DNA from: CATQHL01 sp965242895 | Lineage (GTDB): Bacteria > Actinomycetota > Acidimicrobiia > Acidimicrobiales > CATQHL01 | Length of the DNA: 64,000 nt | Assembly: GCA_965242895.1 (NCBI GenBank) | Contig: OZ251507.1 | Coordinates: 1,550,001 to 1,614,000, forward strand | Reading direction: 5' to 3' | Shown: positions 41,461-49,735 of the stretch, in pieces | Numbering within the stretch: the stretch's first letter is position 1 | Layout: each line of letters begins with the position of its first letter | Translations under genes and position numbers: made by a program | Notes under the pieces: generated by a model | Database searches by the model: none | What the model saw: the letters and a program-made list of their open reading frames with translations, nothing else | Told to the model about the DNA's origin: nothing

Positions 41461-41874
41461 GTGTTGGTCGGAATCGACGTCGTGGACGTGGGGCGCTTCA
41501 GGGAGTTGCTGAGCCGCCGCCCCAAGATAACCGAGCGCCTCTTTGCGGAGGGGGAACGGTCGTACGCCGAGGCGAAGTTCGACCCCTCGGAGCGCTATGC
41601 AGCCCGCTTCGCAGCCAAGGAAGCCGTGATGAAGGCGCTCGGGGCGGGCTTCGGCGAGGTAGCTTTCAAGGACGTAGAGGTCTGTCGCAGCCCCGCCGGC
41701 CGCCCGACCGTTCAACTTCGAGGGCGAGCCGCGGAACGCGCTGAGCGAATGGGGGTGAAGGAGTTGTGCGTGAGCCTCTCTCACACCAGCCTCCTCGCGA
41801 CCGCCGTGGCCGTAGCCGTGGGCGGTGAAGACGGCGTAATCGCCGAGGTGCTCCCTGTGAGATGTTCCCAGTAG
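41461..41874 (+). CDS. acpS: Holo-[acyl-carrier-protein] synthase
   Basis: A 137-residue AcpS-type phosphopantetheinyl transferase: 'GIDVVDVGRFRELLSRRP' holds the first Asp of the metal site, 'RYAARFAAKEAVMKALG' the catalytic Glu and Lys, and 'LSHTSLLATAVAVA' the end of the fold. It moves the 4'-phosphopantetheine arm from CoA to acyl carrier protein. GTG start nine bases after glmS, 13-base overlap with nnr. This position beside nnr and alr is usual for actinobacteria. Confidence 0.95.
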   Translation: MLVGIDVVDVGRFRELLSRRPKITERLFAEGERSYAEAKFDPSERYAARFAAKEAVMKALGAGFGEVAFKDVEVCRSPAGRPTVQLRGRAAERAERMGVKELCVSLSHTSLLATAVAVAVGGEDGVIAEVLPVRCSQ

Positions 41875-43355
41875 TAACCCCAGCGGAGATGGCCGCCATC
41901 GACGCGGCCGCCTCCTGGCCGTCCGAGGTGCTGATCTCCCGGGCTGGGACGGCTGTTGCAGCAGTAGCAGCGGAGATGCTGACCGGGGAGGAACTCCTGA
42001 ATCCAGAGGAATACGGCCTGCACGTCCGTCCGTCAGGACCTGGTATCGGCCTCCCCCCTGCCGAGGTCGCACCTTCTTCCTGGCGCAAGAACCGGCAGAT
42101 GCGCCGACGCCGCCAGACTCTGCGCCGAAAGAGCGTAGTAGTGATCGCCGGGCCGGGCAGCAACGGCGCCGACGGGAGGGTGGCGGCAGCGGTACTCAGG
42201 CGCCAAGGCACCCAATGCGTAATAATCGCCCCTGGCGCCCCAGCCATCCCATCCGCCGACCTAGTGATCGACGCCGCTTTCGGAACCGGGCTGAATCGCC
42301 CGTACAACCCGCCGCCGAGCGGTGATCCGGTCTTGGCCGTAGACATACCCTCCGGCATAGACGGCCTCACCGGCGAGATGCTGGGCAGGGCCCTGAAAGC
42401 GGAGCGGACGGTCACATTCACCGCATACAAACCAGGGCTCCTCTTCGGGGAGGGGCGGCGGATGGCGGGCTGCGTAACCCTGGCCGACATCGGACTAGAC
42501 GCCCTTTCCGCCCGGACGCACCTGTTCAGTGACGCAGACGCAGACGCCCGCCGCCCTCAGCGTGCAGCCGACGCCCACAAGTGGGATTCGGCCTGCTGGG
42601 TGGTGGGCGGATCGCCCGGGATGTTCGGCGCTCCTCGGCTGGCCGCGGCCGCCGCCGGACGCACAGGCGCGGGATACGTCCGGCTCTCGATACCAGGGGC
42701 GGTGTTTGACCCGGAGGCGCCGCTGGAGGTGGTCTCCCATGAACTTCCCGCAGAACGTTGGGCAGAGCACGTTCACCCCGAACGCTTCAAGTCGCTGGTG
42801 GTGGGGCCCGGACTGGGCAGGAGTGCCAAGACTGCGGAGGAGGTCGTCAGGCTGCTGGCTGGATTGAAGGTGCCGGTTGTGCTCGACGGCGACGCCCTAG
42901 GTTCCCTGGGTCAGAACCTGCCCGCCGCCGCAGCCGCAAGGGCGGGCGCTCCGGTGGTCATAACGCCTCACGACGGAGAGTTCGCTGCTCTCACGGGAAG
43001 CCCGCCCGGGAGCGACCGCATAGCCGCAGCTCGAGAATTGGCTGCGGCGGCCGACGTGCACGTGCTGCTGAAAGGCCCCACGACGGTGGTGGCCGCTCCA
43101 GACGGCGAAGTACTTCTAGTGACCTCCGGCGACGCTCGGCTGGCCACCGCAGGTACCGGTGACGTTCTGAGCGGAATGATCGGTGCTCTGCTCGCCGGGG
43201 GCGTCCGTCCGCTGGACGCAGCTGCCGTGGCCGCCCACGTCCATGGCGTGGCCGCTGGCTTAGGGCCGGCTTCCGGCATGATCGCCAGCGACCTCATAGA
43301 TCGAATCCCCGAGGCGTTCGCCAGCTTCGAGCGCCCCGGCGGGGGAGACGTCTGA
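41862..43355 (+). CDS. nnr: Bifunctional NAD(P)HX epimerase/dehydratase
   Basis: A 497-residue fusion of YjeF N- and C-domains that repairs hydrated NAD(P)H. The N-terminal epimerase has 'IAGPGSNGADGRVAAAVLRR' and 'VLAVDIPSGIDGLTGEM'. The C-terminal ADP-dependent dehydratase, from about residue 225, shows 'GGSPGMFGAPRLAAAAAGRT', 'VVITPHDGEFAALTG', 'VLLKGPTTVVAAPDG' and 'ATAGTGDVLSGMIGALLAGG'. An insertion of about 45 basic residues near 65-110 is unusual. In the first motif the common Cys-Gly-Pro-Gly-Asn-Asn-Gly-Gly-Asp-Gly is changed to Ala-Gly-Pro-Gly-Ser-Asn-Gly-Ala-Asp-Gly. TGATG junction with alr. Confidence 0.94.
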   Translation: MFPVVTPAEMAAIDAAASWPSEVLISRAGTAVAAVAAEMLTGEELLNPEEYGLHVRPSGPGIGLPPAEVAPSSWRKNRQMRRRRQTLRRKSVVVIAGPGSNGADGRVAAAVLRRQGTQCVIIAPGAPAIPSADLVIDAAFGTGLNRPYNPPPSGDPVLAVDIPSGIDGLTGEMLGRALKAERTVTFTAYKPGLLFGEGRRMAGCVTLADIGLDALSARTHLFSDADADARRPQRAADAHKWDSACWVVGGSPGMFGAPRLAAAAAGRTGAGYVRLSIPGAVFDPEAPLEVVSHELPAERWAEHVHPERFKSLVVGPGLGRSAKTAEEVVRLLAGLKVPVVLDGDALGSLGQNLPAAAAARAGAPVVITPHDGEFAALTGSPPGSDRIAAARELAAAADVHVLLKGPTTVVAAPDGEVLLVTSGDARLATAGTGDVLSGMIGALLAGGVRPLDAAAVAAHVHGVAAGLGPASGMIASDLIDRIPEAFASFERPGGGDV

Positions 43356-44482
43356 TGCGCCCCACCTACGCCTCAGTCGATCTCCAAGCCTTGGCCGCCA
43401 ACGTCGCCGAACTCCGCGAGATGGCGCGCCCTGCCCGGCTCTGCGCCGTCGTGAAGGCCGACGCCTACGGCCACGGAGCACTCGCCGCCGCCCGGGCTGC
43501 TCTCTCGGGCGGAGCCGACTGGCTGGCGGTCGCCCTGGTAGAGGAGGGCATCGAACTGCGGCAGGCAGGCCTGACTTGTCCCATACTCCTGCTGTCGGAA
43601 CCCCGGCCTTCAGAGATGGTGGAGGTGGCCGAGCACATGCTGCGCCCCACCGTCTACAGCCCGAGCGGACTGGCCGCAGCGGCCGCAGCCGCGGATGCCC
43701 GAGGTCTGAAGCTGCCTGTCCACCTAAAAATCGACACCGGCATGAACCGCGTAGGCGTTAAACCGGCCGACTCCTTGAGGCTTGCTGAAGCGATCCTGGC
43801 CAAGGACGGCCTCGTGCTGGAGGGTCTTTGGACGCACTGCGCCTCGGCCGACCGCCCCGAGGATCCGTTCACCGACACACAACTGGAACTTTTTGAGAGC
43901 CTTGCTGCGCCGCTGGCGGACAAGGCGGCTGGAAGGTTCCTTCGTCACGCCGCCAACTCCGCCTTGTTGCTGCGCTGCGTGGACACCGAGAGAGCGGGGC
44001 GCTTCGACCTTGTTCGAGCAGGGCTGACCATCTACGGCCTTTCGCCCGGTCCCGCTCAGCGCCGCCAAGTAACCGAGAGGTTTCGCCCTGTCATGAACCT
44101 GAGTTCCGAAGTCTCGTTCGTCAAGCAGGTAGCCGCAGGGGAGGGCATCTCCTACGGTCTGTCGCACAGGTTCGAATCCGACACGACGGTGGCCACAGTG
44201 CCGGTCGGATACGCAGACGGAGTGAGGCGTGACTACGGGCGAGCGGGCGGGGAGGTCCTCATCCGCGGCAGGCGCCGCCGGATAGTCGGGGTGGTGACCA
44301 TGGATCAGTTGATGGTGGACTGCGGCTTCTCCTCTGATGTCTGCGCCTCCGATGAGGTGGTGCTGATCGGTTCGCAGGGCGAGGAAAGCATAAGGGCAGA
44401 GGAGGTGGCCGATCGGCTAGACACCATCCCTTATGAGGTGATATGCGACATCGGGAAAAGGGTGCGCAGGGAGTACCGATGA
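43355..44482 (+). CDS. alr: Alanine racemase
   Basis: A 375-residue PLP enzyme interconverting L- and D-alanine for peptidoglycan. The cofactor Lys is Lys34 in 'VVKADAYGHGA', and the second catalytic base is Tyr267 in 'GISYGLSHRF'. 'HLKIDTGMNRVGV' and 'GRAGGEVLIRGRRRRIVGVV' are further hallmarks. It starts at the ATG overlapping the nnr stop and ends with ATGA overlap into the Nudix gene, so the row glmM to Nudix is tightly packed. Confidence 0.97.
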   Translation: MRPTYASVDLQALAANVAELREMARPARLCAVVKADAYGHGALAAARAALSGGADWLAVALVEEGIELRQAGLTCPILLLSEPRPSEMVEVAEHMLRPTVYSPSGLAAAAAAADARGLKLPVHLKIDTGMNRVGVKPADSLRLAEAILAKDGLVLEGLWTHCASADRPEDPFTDTQLELFESLAAPLADKAAGRFLRHAANSALLLRCVDTERAGRFDLVRAGLTIYGLSPGPAQRRQVTERFRPVMNLSSEVSFVKQVAAGEGISYGLSHRFESDTTVATVPVGYADGVRRDYGRAGGEVLIRGRRRRIVGVVTMDQLMVDCGFSSDVCASDEVVLIGSQGEESIRAEEVADRLDTIPYEVICDIGKRVRREYR

Positions 44483-45237
44483 GCCCCGGTTTGGCTGCCG
44501 CCCAAAGCCTTCCCGTCGAGGCCGCTCCAGTTCGCAGCGGACGCCCGCAGGACATCCCGCGTCCCGCTGAGGCTCAGATCGGCGCAGCAGCTCCGTGGGC
44601 TCGTCTGACGCCCGACCGCCGCAGGTTCGACTTGGGCGTCCTTGAGAGCCGTCTGGCGGCGGCGTCTTCTCATCCACCCCCTCCAGACGGGCGGCAATCC
44701 CCTCCAGACGGGCGGCAAAGGCTCTCGGCGGTGCTGATCCCGCTTTACGAGCATGCGGGCGAGACGTTCGTGATCCTCACCCGCCGGTCCGCATTCGTGA
44801 GGGCGCACCGCCGGGAGGTGTCCTTTCCGGGGGGCGCCAAGGAATCCGCAGACGCAGACCTCTGGAGCACTGCCCTGCGCGAAGCACACGAAGAGATAAG
44901 GCTCTCCCCGTCTGCCCCTCGGCTAATCGGGCGGCTCGAACCGCGTTTCACAGTGAGCAGCAATTCGCTTTTCCACCCTTTCGTTGCGCTCCTTCCGGAG
45001 CGGCCTGCCCGACTGCAGCCAGACCCAGCGGAAGTGGAGGCGATCCTGCACGTGCCTGCTTCTGAACTGCTGGCGCCCGGAGCGTTCCGCGAAGAACTCT
45101 GGCCACAACCAGAGGGCGGAGAGCCGCGCGCGATCTCGTTTTTCGAACTGGAGCACGACACCGTCTGGGGCGCCACGGCAACGCTGCTCCGCCGTCTTCT
45201 CGAACTAGGAATCCCCAACATTGACTGCCCCGATTGA
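44479..45237 (+). CDS. Nudix hydrolase (CoA pyrophosphatase-like)
   Basis: About 252 residues. The Nudix box reads 'GGAKESADADLWSTALREAH' followed by Glu-Glu, with the family REuxEE core intact but Arg where the final Gly often sits. The preceding 'RREVSFPGG' and 'RSAFVRAHRR' are typical of the CoA-diphosphatase (UPF0035, NudL-like) group. The ATG at 44479 overlaps the alr stop as ATGA. The N-terminal 75 residues are poorly conserved and contain a 21-bp in-frame duplication giving 'PPDGRQSPPDGRQR' (44678-44718). Substrate assignment is by family only. Confidence 0.85.
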   Translation: MSPGLAAAQSLPVEAAPVRSGRPQDIPRPAEAQIGAAAPWARLTPDRRRFDLGVLESRLAAASSHPPPPDGRQSPPDGRQRLSAVLIPLYEHAGETFVILTRRSAFVRAHRREVSFPGGAKESADADLWSTALREAHEEIRLSPSAPRLIGRLEPRFTVSSNSLFHPFVALLPERPARLQPDPAEVEAILHVPASELLAPGAFREELWPQPEGGEPRAISFFELEHDTVWGATATLLRRLLELGIPNIDCPD

Positions 45238-45371
45238 CCCCTGCCGCCCCCGCTGCGCCGTCCCCCTATGGGCGTGGACGCTCAGGTTGAGCAGCGCCGG
45301 GACGACCCGCACGGAATGAGAGACCCGCACGGAACGGGATCTGCCGCCGACGGCCAGAAAGACGGAGTGAG

Positions 45372-46550
45372 ATGACCGAGATTCAGATCGGCTTCGGCAA
45401 GAGCGGGCGGCGCGCCTACGGCTTCGAAGAGATCAGCGTTCTGCCTACACGCCGCACCCGCAACCCCGACGAGGTCGATCTGGAATGGGAGATAGACGCC
45501 TACAGGCTGCCGCTGCCACTGTTCTCCTCGGCCATGGACAGTGTCACCTCCCCAGCGACCGCCGCTCTCATCGGACGGCACGGCGGGCTGGGCGTGCTGA
45601 ATGCCGAAGGTCTTTGGACGCGCTACGAAGACCCGTCGCCCGCCTACGACGCCATCACCTCTGCCCCCCCGGATGTCGCCGCAACTTGTCTTCAGGAGAT
45701 GTACGCCGCTCCGGTGATTCCCGAGTTGATCGGAGAGAGAGTCGCAGAGATCAGGGAGTCCGCCGATCTGGTCTGCCTCGCCGTCAAGCCCAAGCGCGCA
45801 GCGGAACTGCTTCCGCTCTTAACTGCGGCCGAAGTGGATCTTCTGGTCATCCAGTCCACGTCCGTGACCGCCGAACACATTTCTCGAACCGGCTCCCCCC
45901 TCAACCTCAAGCAGATTGTCCGAGACCTTCCGATGCCGGTGGTGGCGGGTGGCTGCGCCAGCTACGACTCCGCTCTCCACCTCATGCGAGCAGGAGTGGC
46001 CGGAGTCTTGGTGGGCGTGAGCCCGGGCCGCTCGAGTTCCACCCGCAAGGTGGTCGGCCTGGGTGCTCCTCAGGCCACCGCGCTAGCCGACGTGCGCGCT
46101 GCGCGCATGCGTCACCTCGATGAGACAGGCGTATACGTGCAGGTCATCGCCGACGGCGGCTTGGCGAACAGCGGTGACATCGCCAAGGCCGTGGCCTGCG
46201 GAGCCGACGCAGTGATGCTGGGCTCTCTCCTAGCAGCGGCGGAGGAAGCGCCAGGACGAGGTTTTCACTGGAACATGTCCGCCGGGCACGGCGTGCTGCC
46301 TCGCGGCGTTCGTGTGCATGAGGGCACCAGAGCACCCCTCGAGGAAATCCTCTTCGGTCCTGCCCGCAGCGCCGACGGAAGGACGAACCTCTTCGGGGGC
46401 TTGAGAGAAGCCATGGCTACGTGCGGGTTTGCTTCCATAAAGGACTTTCAGAAGGCAAAAATCATGATCTCGCCCGCATTTCCGAGGGGCGCAGGGGCGC
46501 CCTTCGGCGGTGTGTCTGCGCGCCCGGACGACGGGTCAGGGAAGGCGTGA
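45372..46550 (+). CDS. guaB3: GuaB3-family IMP-dehydrogenase-related protein
   Basis: A 392-residue TIM-barrel protein of the GuaB3 group found in actinobacteria and cyanobacteria: 'KSGRRAYGFEEISVLPTRRT', 'LPLPLFSSAMDSVTSPA', 'MPVVAGGCASYDSALHLMRA', 'VIADGGLANSGDIAKAVACG' and 'ADAVMLGSLLAAAEEAPG'. There are no CBS domains, and the catalytic Cys loop of true IMP dehydrogenase is replaced by 'VSPGRSSSTRKVVGLG'; its absence is normal for GuaB3. Relatives have been linked to GMP-reductase-type activity in purine salvage. GTGA overlap with guaA makes a two-gene unit. Confidence 0.9.
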   Translation: MTEIQIGFGKSGRRAYGFEEISVLPTRRTRNPDEVDLEWEIDAYRLPLPLFSSAMDSVTSPATAALIGRHGGLGVLNAEGLWTRYEDPSPAYDAITSAPPDVAATCLQEMYAAPVIPELIGERVAEIRESADLVCLAVKPKRAAELLPLLTAAEVDLLVIQSTSVTAEHISRTGSPLNLKQIVRDLPMPVVAGGCASYDSALHLMRAGVAGVLVGVSPGRSSSTRKVVGLGAPQATALADVRAARMRHLDETGVYVQVIADGGLANSGDIAKAVACGADAVMLGSLLAAAEEAPGRGFHWNMSAGHGVLPRGVRVHEGTRAPLEEILFGPARSADGRTNLFGGLREAMATCGFASIKDFQKAKIMISPAFPRGAGAPFGGVSARPDDGSGKA

Positions 46551-48265
46551 GCGGATCGCCCCTCGAGCGCCAGGGTGTCCTGGTAGTCGACTTCGGCGCC
46601 CAATATGCCCAACTCATAGCCCGCCGCGTGCGGGAAGCGAGGGTCTACAGCGAAATCGTCCCTTGGGGTGTCACCGCCGCTGAAGTGCGTGAAAGCGGGG
46701 CGGCCGGGCTGATACTCAGCGGCGGCCCGAAGTCGGTTCACGAAGAAGGCTCGCCGTTGCTAGACGCCGAAATTTACGATCTCGGCGTCCCCATCCTGGG
46801 CATCTGCTACGGGGCGCAGCTGCTAGCCCAATCCCTGGGAGGCGAGGTCGACCGCAGCGGCACGGCCGAGTACGGGCGGGTCGAACTGCAAGTTCTAGAG
46901 GGCGGCGGCGCAGGGGCGGACAGGGCGGATTTCGTTCCCGAGAGCGTGCTGATCACCCCTGACATCCCCCGCCGTCAACAGGTCTGGATGAGCCACTTCG
47001 ACTCCATCGCCGCTCTTCCCGAGAGTTTCTATGCCACTGCTTTGACGGAGATGTCGCCCGCCGCCGCTTTCGAATCTCCTGAGCGTGCTCTATTCGGAGT
47101 GCAGTTCCATCCGGAAGTGCGCCACACCGAAGCGGGACAGCAGATGATCGAGAACTTCCTCTACGAAGCGTGCGGCTGCTCGCCCGACTGGACTCCTCAG
47201 TCCATGCTCTCCGACGCTCTTTTGGCGGTGAGCACCCAGATCGGCGACGGGCGTGCGGTCTGCGGCCTCTCGGGAGGCGTGGACTCAATGGTGGCGGCTG
47301 CCTTAGTGCGGCGTGCGATAGGAGATCGTCTGACTTGCGTATTCGTAGACACGGGGCTGATGCGTAAAGGCGAAGGCGAGCAGGTGGTCGAGGCTTTCGG
47401 GCGAAGCAGCCCAACCGCCCGCAGCGAAGCGGCCAGCAGCCGCGCCGCCGCAGCCGGAGCCAGGGTTGGTGGGAACACTGGGTATACCGGGGTTGGCGCG
47501 CACACTGGGGATACCGGAGACGCCAGGGATGCCGAGGAGTGCGGCGCCCTGGTGTACGTGTCTGCGGGCGGCGAGTTCATGGACGCCCTAGCGGGCGTCA
47601 GAGACCCTGAGGCAAAGCGCAAGATCATCGGCGAGCGCTTCGTGAGGATCTTCGAGCGGGAGGCGCTGGGATCCGACGATGCGAAGTTCCTGGTGCAGGG
47701 CACGCTCTACCCAGACTTCATCGAGTCGGGCGGCGGCCAGGCCGCCCTCATCAAAAGCCACCACAACGTGGGGGGTCTCCCCGAGAACATGGAACTGGAG
47801 TTGGTGGAGCCTCTCCGCAAGCTCTTCAAGGACGAAGTGCGGATGCTGGGAGAAGAGTTGGGGCTGCCTCCAGAAGTGGTGTGGCGGCATCCGTTTCCCG
47901 GGCCGGGCTTGGCCGTCCGCATCGTCGGGGAAGTAACGCCCGAACGGGTGGAGATCGTGCGGGCGGCGGACGCCATCGTCCGCTCAGAGATCACCCGTGC
48001 AGGTCTAGAAAGGGAGGTCTGGCAGGTGCTTGCCGTGCTCCTAGACGTGAGGACGGTGGGGGTGATGGGTGACGAACGCACCTACGGCCACCCCATAGTG
48101 ATTCGTGCGGTGACGAGCGAAGACGCCATGACTGCCGACTGGGCCCGTCTGCCGCATGACGTTCTGGAATCCATGGCCAGCCGCATCGTGGCCGAAGTGC
48201 CGGGCGTGAACCGTGTGGTCTACGACGTCACGACGAAACCTCCCGGCACCATTGAGTGGGAGTGA
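46547..48265 (+). CDS. guaA: GMP synthase (glutamine-hydrolysing) with linker insertion
   Basis: About 572 residues; makes GMP from XMP, ATP and glutamine. The amidotransferase Cys is Cys87 in 'GICYGAQLLAQ', with His/Glu in 'FHPEVRHTEAG'. The ATP-pyrophosphatase P-loop is 'GLSGGVDSMVAAAL', and 'KSHHNVGGLPENM' plus 'HPFPGPGLAVRI' complete the synthase domain. Usual length is about 520. The excess is mostly a Gly/Ala/Thr-rich insertion of about 48 residues (47401-47545) between 'VVEAFG' and 'VYVSAGGEFMDAL', where XMP-binding-loop spacing is normally short. GTG start overlapping guaB3 (GTGA). Confidence 0.95.
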   Translation: MSGSPLERQGVLVVDFGAQYAQLIARRVREARVYSEIVPWGVTAAEVRESGAAGLILSGGPKSVHEEGSPLLDAEIYDLGVPILGICYGAQLLAQSLGGEVDRSGTAEYGRVELQVLEGGGAGADRADFVPESVLITPDIPRRQQVWMSHFDSIAALPESFYATALTEMSPAAAFESPERALFGVQFHPEVRHTEAGQQMIENFLYEACGCSPDWTPQSMLSDALLAVSTQIGDGRAVCGLSGGVDSMVAAALVRRAIGDRLTCVFVDTGLMRKGEGEQVVEAFGRSSPTARSEAASSRAAAAGARVGGNTGYTGVGAHTGDTGDARDAEECGALVYVSAGGEFMDALAGVRDPEAKRKIIGERFVRIFEREALGSDDAKFLVQGTLYPDFIESGGGQAALIKSHHNVGGLPENMELELVEPLRKLFKDEVRMLGEELGLPPEVVWRHPFPGPGLAVRIVGEVTPERVEIVRAADAIVRSEITRAGLEREVWQVLAVLLDVRTVGVMGDERTYGHPIVIRAVTSEDAMTADWARLPHDVLESMASRIVAEVPGVNRVVYDVTTKPPGTIEWE

Positions 48266-48292
48266 TCCACCCCCCAGAGTTTCGGCAGCGCC

Positions 48293-49678
48293 TCAGTCTT
48301 CTCCGGGGGCTTCGTCTGCCTCGGCTGTTCCGTTTGTTCCGGTCGCTCCGGGGGTTTCGTCTGCCTCGGTTGTTCCGTCTGTCTCGGTCGCTCCGTCTAC
48401 CTCGGTCGCTTCCGGGAGAACCCCGTCCTGCGAATCCCCTTCCCGCGAATCCTCTGCGTCGTTCTGGTTGCGGACGGCTTCGGATGGGCGCAGCAGCATC
48501 GCCTGATTTACTGACAGGTCGAGCTGGCGGCTTCGTCGGCTGAAGCGGAGAACCTGAACCGCCACACGATCGCCCGGGACCACCACATTGCCAGGGTGCC
48601 GAATGGGGTACTCGACCAATTCCTCATTGCTCACTAACCCTTCCACAGCCGAACGTCCGACTCCGTCCTCCGGGCTGTCCAAGTCGATGCTCACGTACGC
48701 CCCGGCCGGTGTCAAGCTCTTGACGGTGCCTTCGTAGCGTCTTGAGCGATCCAGTTGAAGGAAAGGATCTTCTCCTAGTCGCAGGGAGACGTCGATTTTC
48801 ATTTTCGAGAGATTGGTGTCCAGCACCTTGACTTGGAGTTCCTCGCCCACCTTCACCACGGCTTCCGTCCGCCTAACGTGCGACCAACTCAGTTCGCTGC
48901 GACGTATGAGGCTGACAAACCTCTCGTCCACCAGAACCACGGCGCCCCTGCCGTGGACTTCAGTCACGACCGCCCGCGCCAAATTGCCAGTCTTGAGCTC
49001 TTTCAGCCTTTTTCTGTCCGCCCGCCGTTCCAGTGTCCTCTTGGCGGCGGTCCGAGAAAGGATGCATCGGTTCTGAGACTGCTTGACCTCGACCACCTTG
49101 AATTCAGCGGTCTTGCCCAGCATGGCTTCAGGATCTTCGCCGCCAGCTAGAGAGGCGGGTACAAAGGCTCGAATGCCGATGTTCACCGTCCATCCTGGCT
49201 TGCCGGCGTCGGTGACGGTGCCCTCCACGAGTTTGCCGGCTTCCATTGCCTCGCTCGCTTCCTGCCACGCCTTCAGCTGCAGTCCCCAACTGCGCGAGAG
49301 GACTATGCGGTTCTTGTGGTCTTCCCGCACCAAGACGGCTGCCGAGACGGGGTCGCCTTTACGGACTTCTCCCGTCAGATCGACCTCCAGACCGGAAGTC
49401 CAGTGACGGCTTCCGATGACCGCCGTCCGCCCCTCCCCTAGGTCTAGTTCTAATTCTCGAGGGGAGACCGACGTGACCATTCCAGTGACGATCGTTCCGC
49501 TCTTCAGTCCGCCGGTCGTCGCTTTGAGAGGAATCGGCGTCCCAAAGGCAGGGACGTGCGCTTCTTCGGTTGTCTCGGTCTGCGCTTCTTCGGTTGTCTC
49601 TACCTGCGTTCCCTCGGACGCATCCTCCCGCGGGCTTTCCCCCATCTCTTTTTCTAAGAGGTCTTCCGCAGCATCCAT
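48293..49678 (-). CDS. S1-domain RNA-binding protein (ribosomal protein S1-like)
   Basis: A 461-residue protein with four S1 units: 'LKSGTIVTGMVTSVSPRELE', 'KLVEGTVTDAGKPGWTVNIG', 'LKTGNLARAVVTEVHGRGAV' and 'YEGTVKSLTPAGAYVSIDL'. Four units are typical of actinobacterial S1-like proteins, against six in E. coli. The N-terminus has a duplicated 'TTEEAQTETTEEAH'-like stretch, from a 24-bp DNA repeat near 49560-49600. The acidic C-terminus is a run of 'EADE/GATETDGT' repeats. It probably binds mRNA at the 30S subunit. Convergent with guaA and divergent from pcrA (57-bp gap). Confidence 0.85.
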   Translation of the reverse strand: MDAAEDLLEKEMGESPREDASEGTQVETTEEAQTETTEEAHVPAFGTPIPLKATTGGLKSGTIVTGMVTSVSPRELELDLGEGRTAVIGSRHWTSGLEVDLTGEVRKGDPVSAAVLVREDHKNRIVLSRSWGLQLKAWQEASEAMEAGKLVEGTVTDAGKPGWTVNIGIRAFVPASLAGGEDPEAMLGKTAEFKVVEVKQSQNRCILSRTAAKRTLERRADRKRLKELKTGNLARAVVTEVHGRGAVVLVDERFVSLIRRSELSWSHVRRTEAVVKVGEELQVKVLDTNLSKMKIDVSLRLGEDPFLQLDRSRRYEGTVKSLTPAGAYVSIDLDSPEDGVGRSAVEGLVSNEELVEYPIRHPGNVVVPGDRVAVQVLRFSRRSRQLDLSVNQAMLLRPSEAVRNQNDAEDSREGDSQDGVLPEATEVDGATETDGTTEADETPGATGTNGTAEADEAPGED

Positions 49679-49735
49679 TATCCTGTCATTCTATCGCGCC
49701 GATTTTCCCTGGCCCATAACCTGCAAGAGCGGGGT

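Noticed and set aside
45372..46550. GuaB-like protein without catalytic Cys as a broken IMP dehydrogenase
   Set aside because: GuaB3 proteins normally lack this loop; length and position next to guaA are normal for the group.
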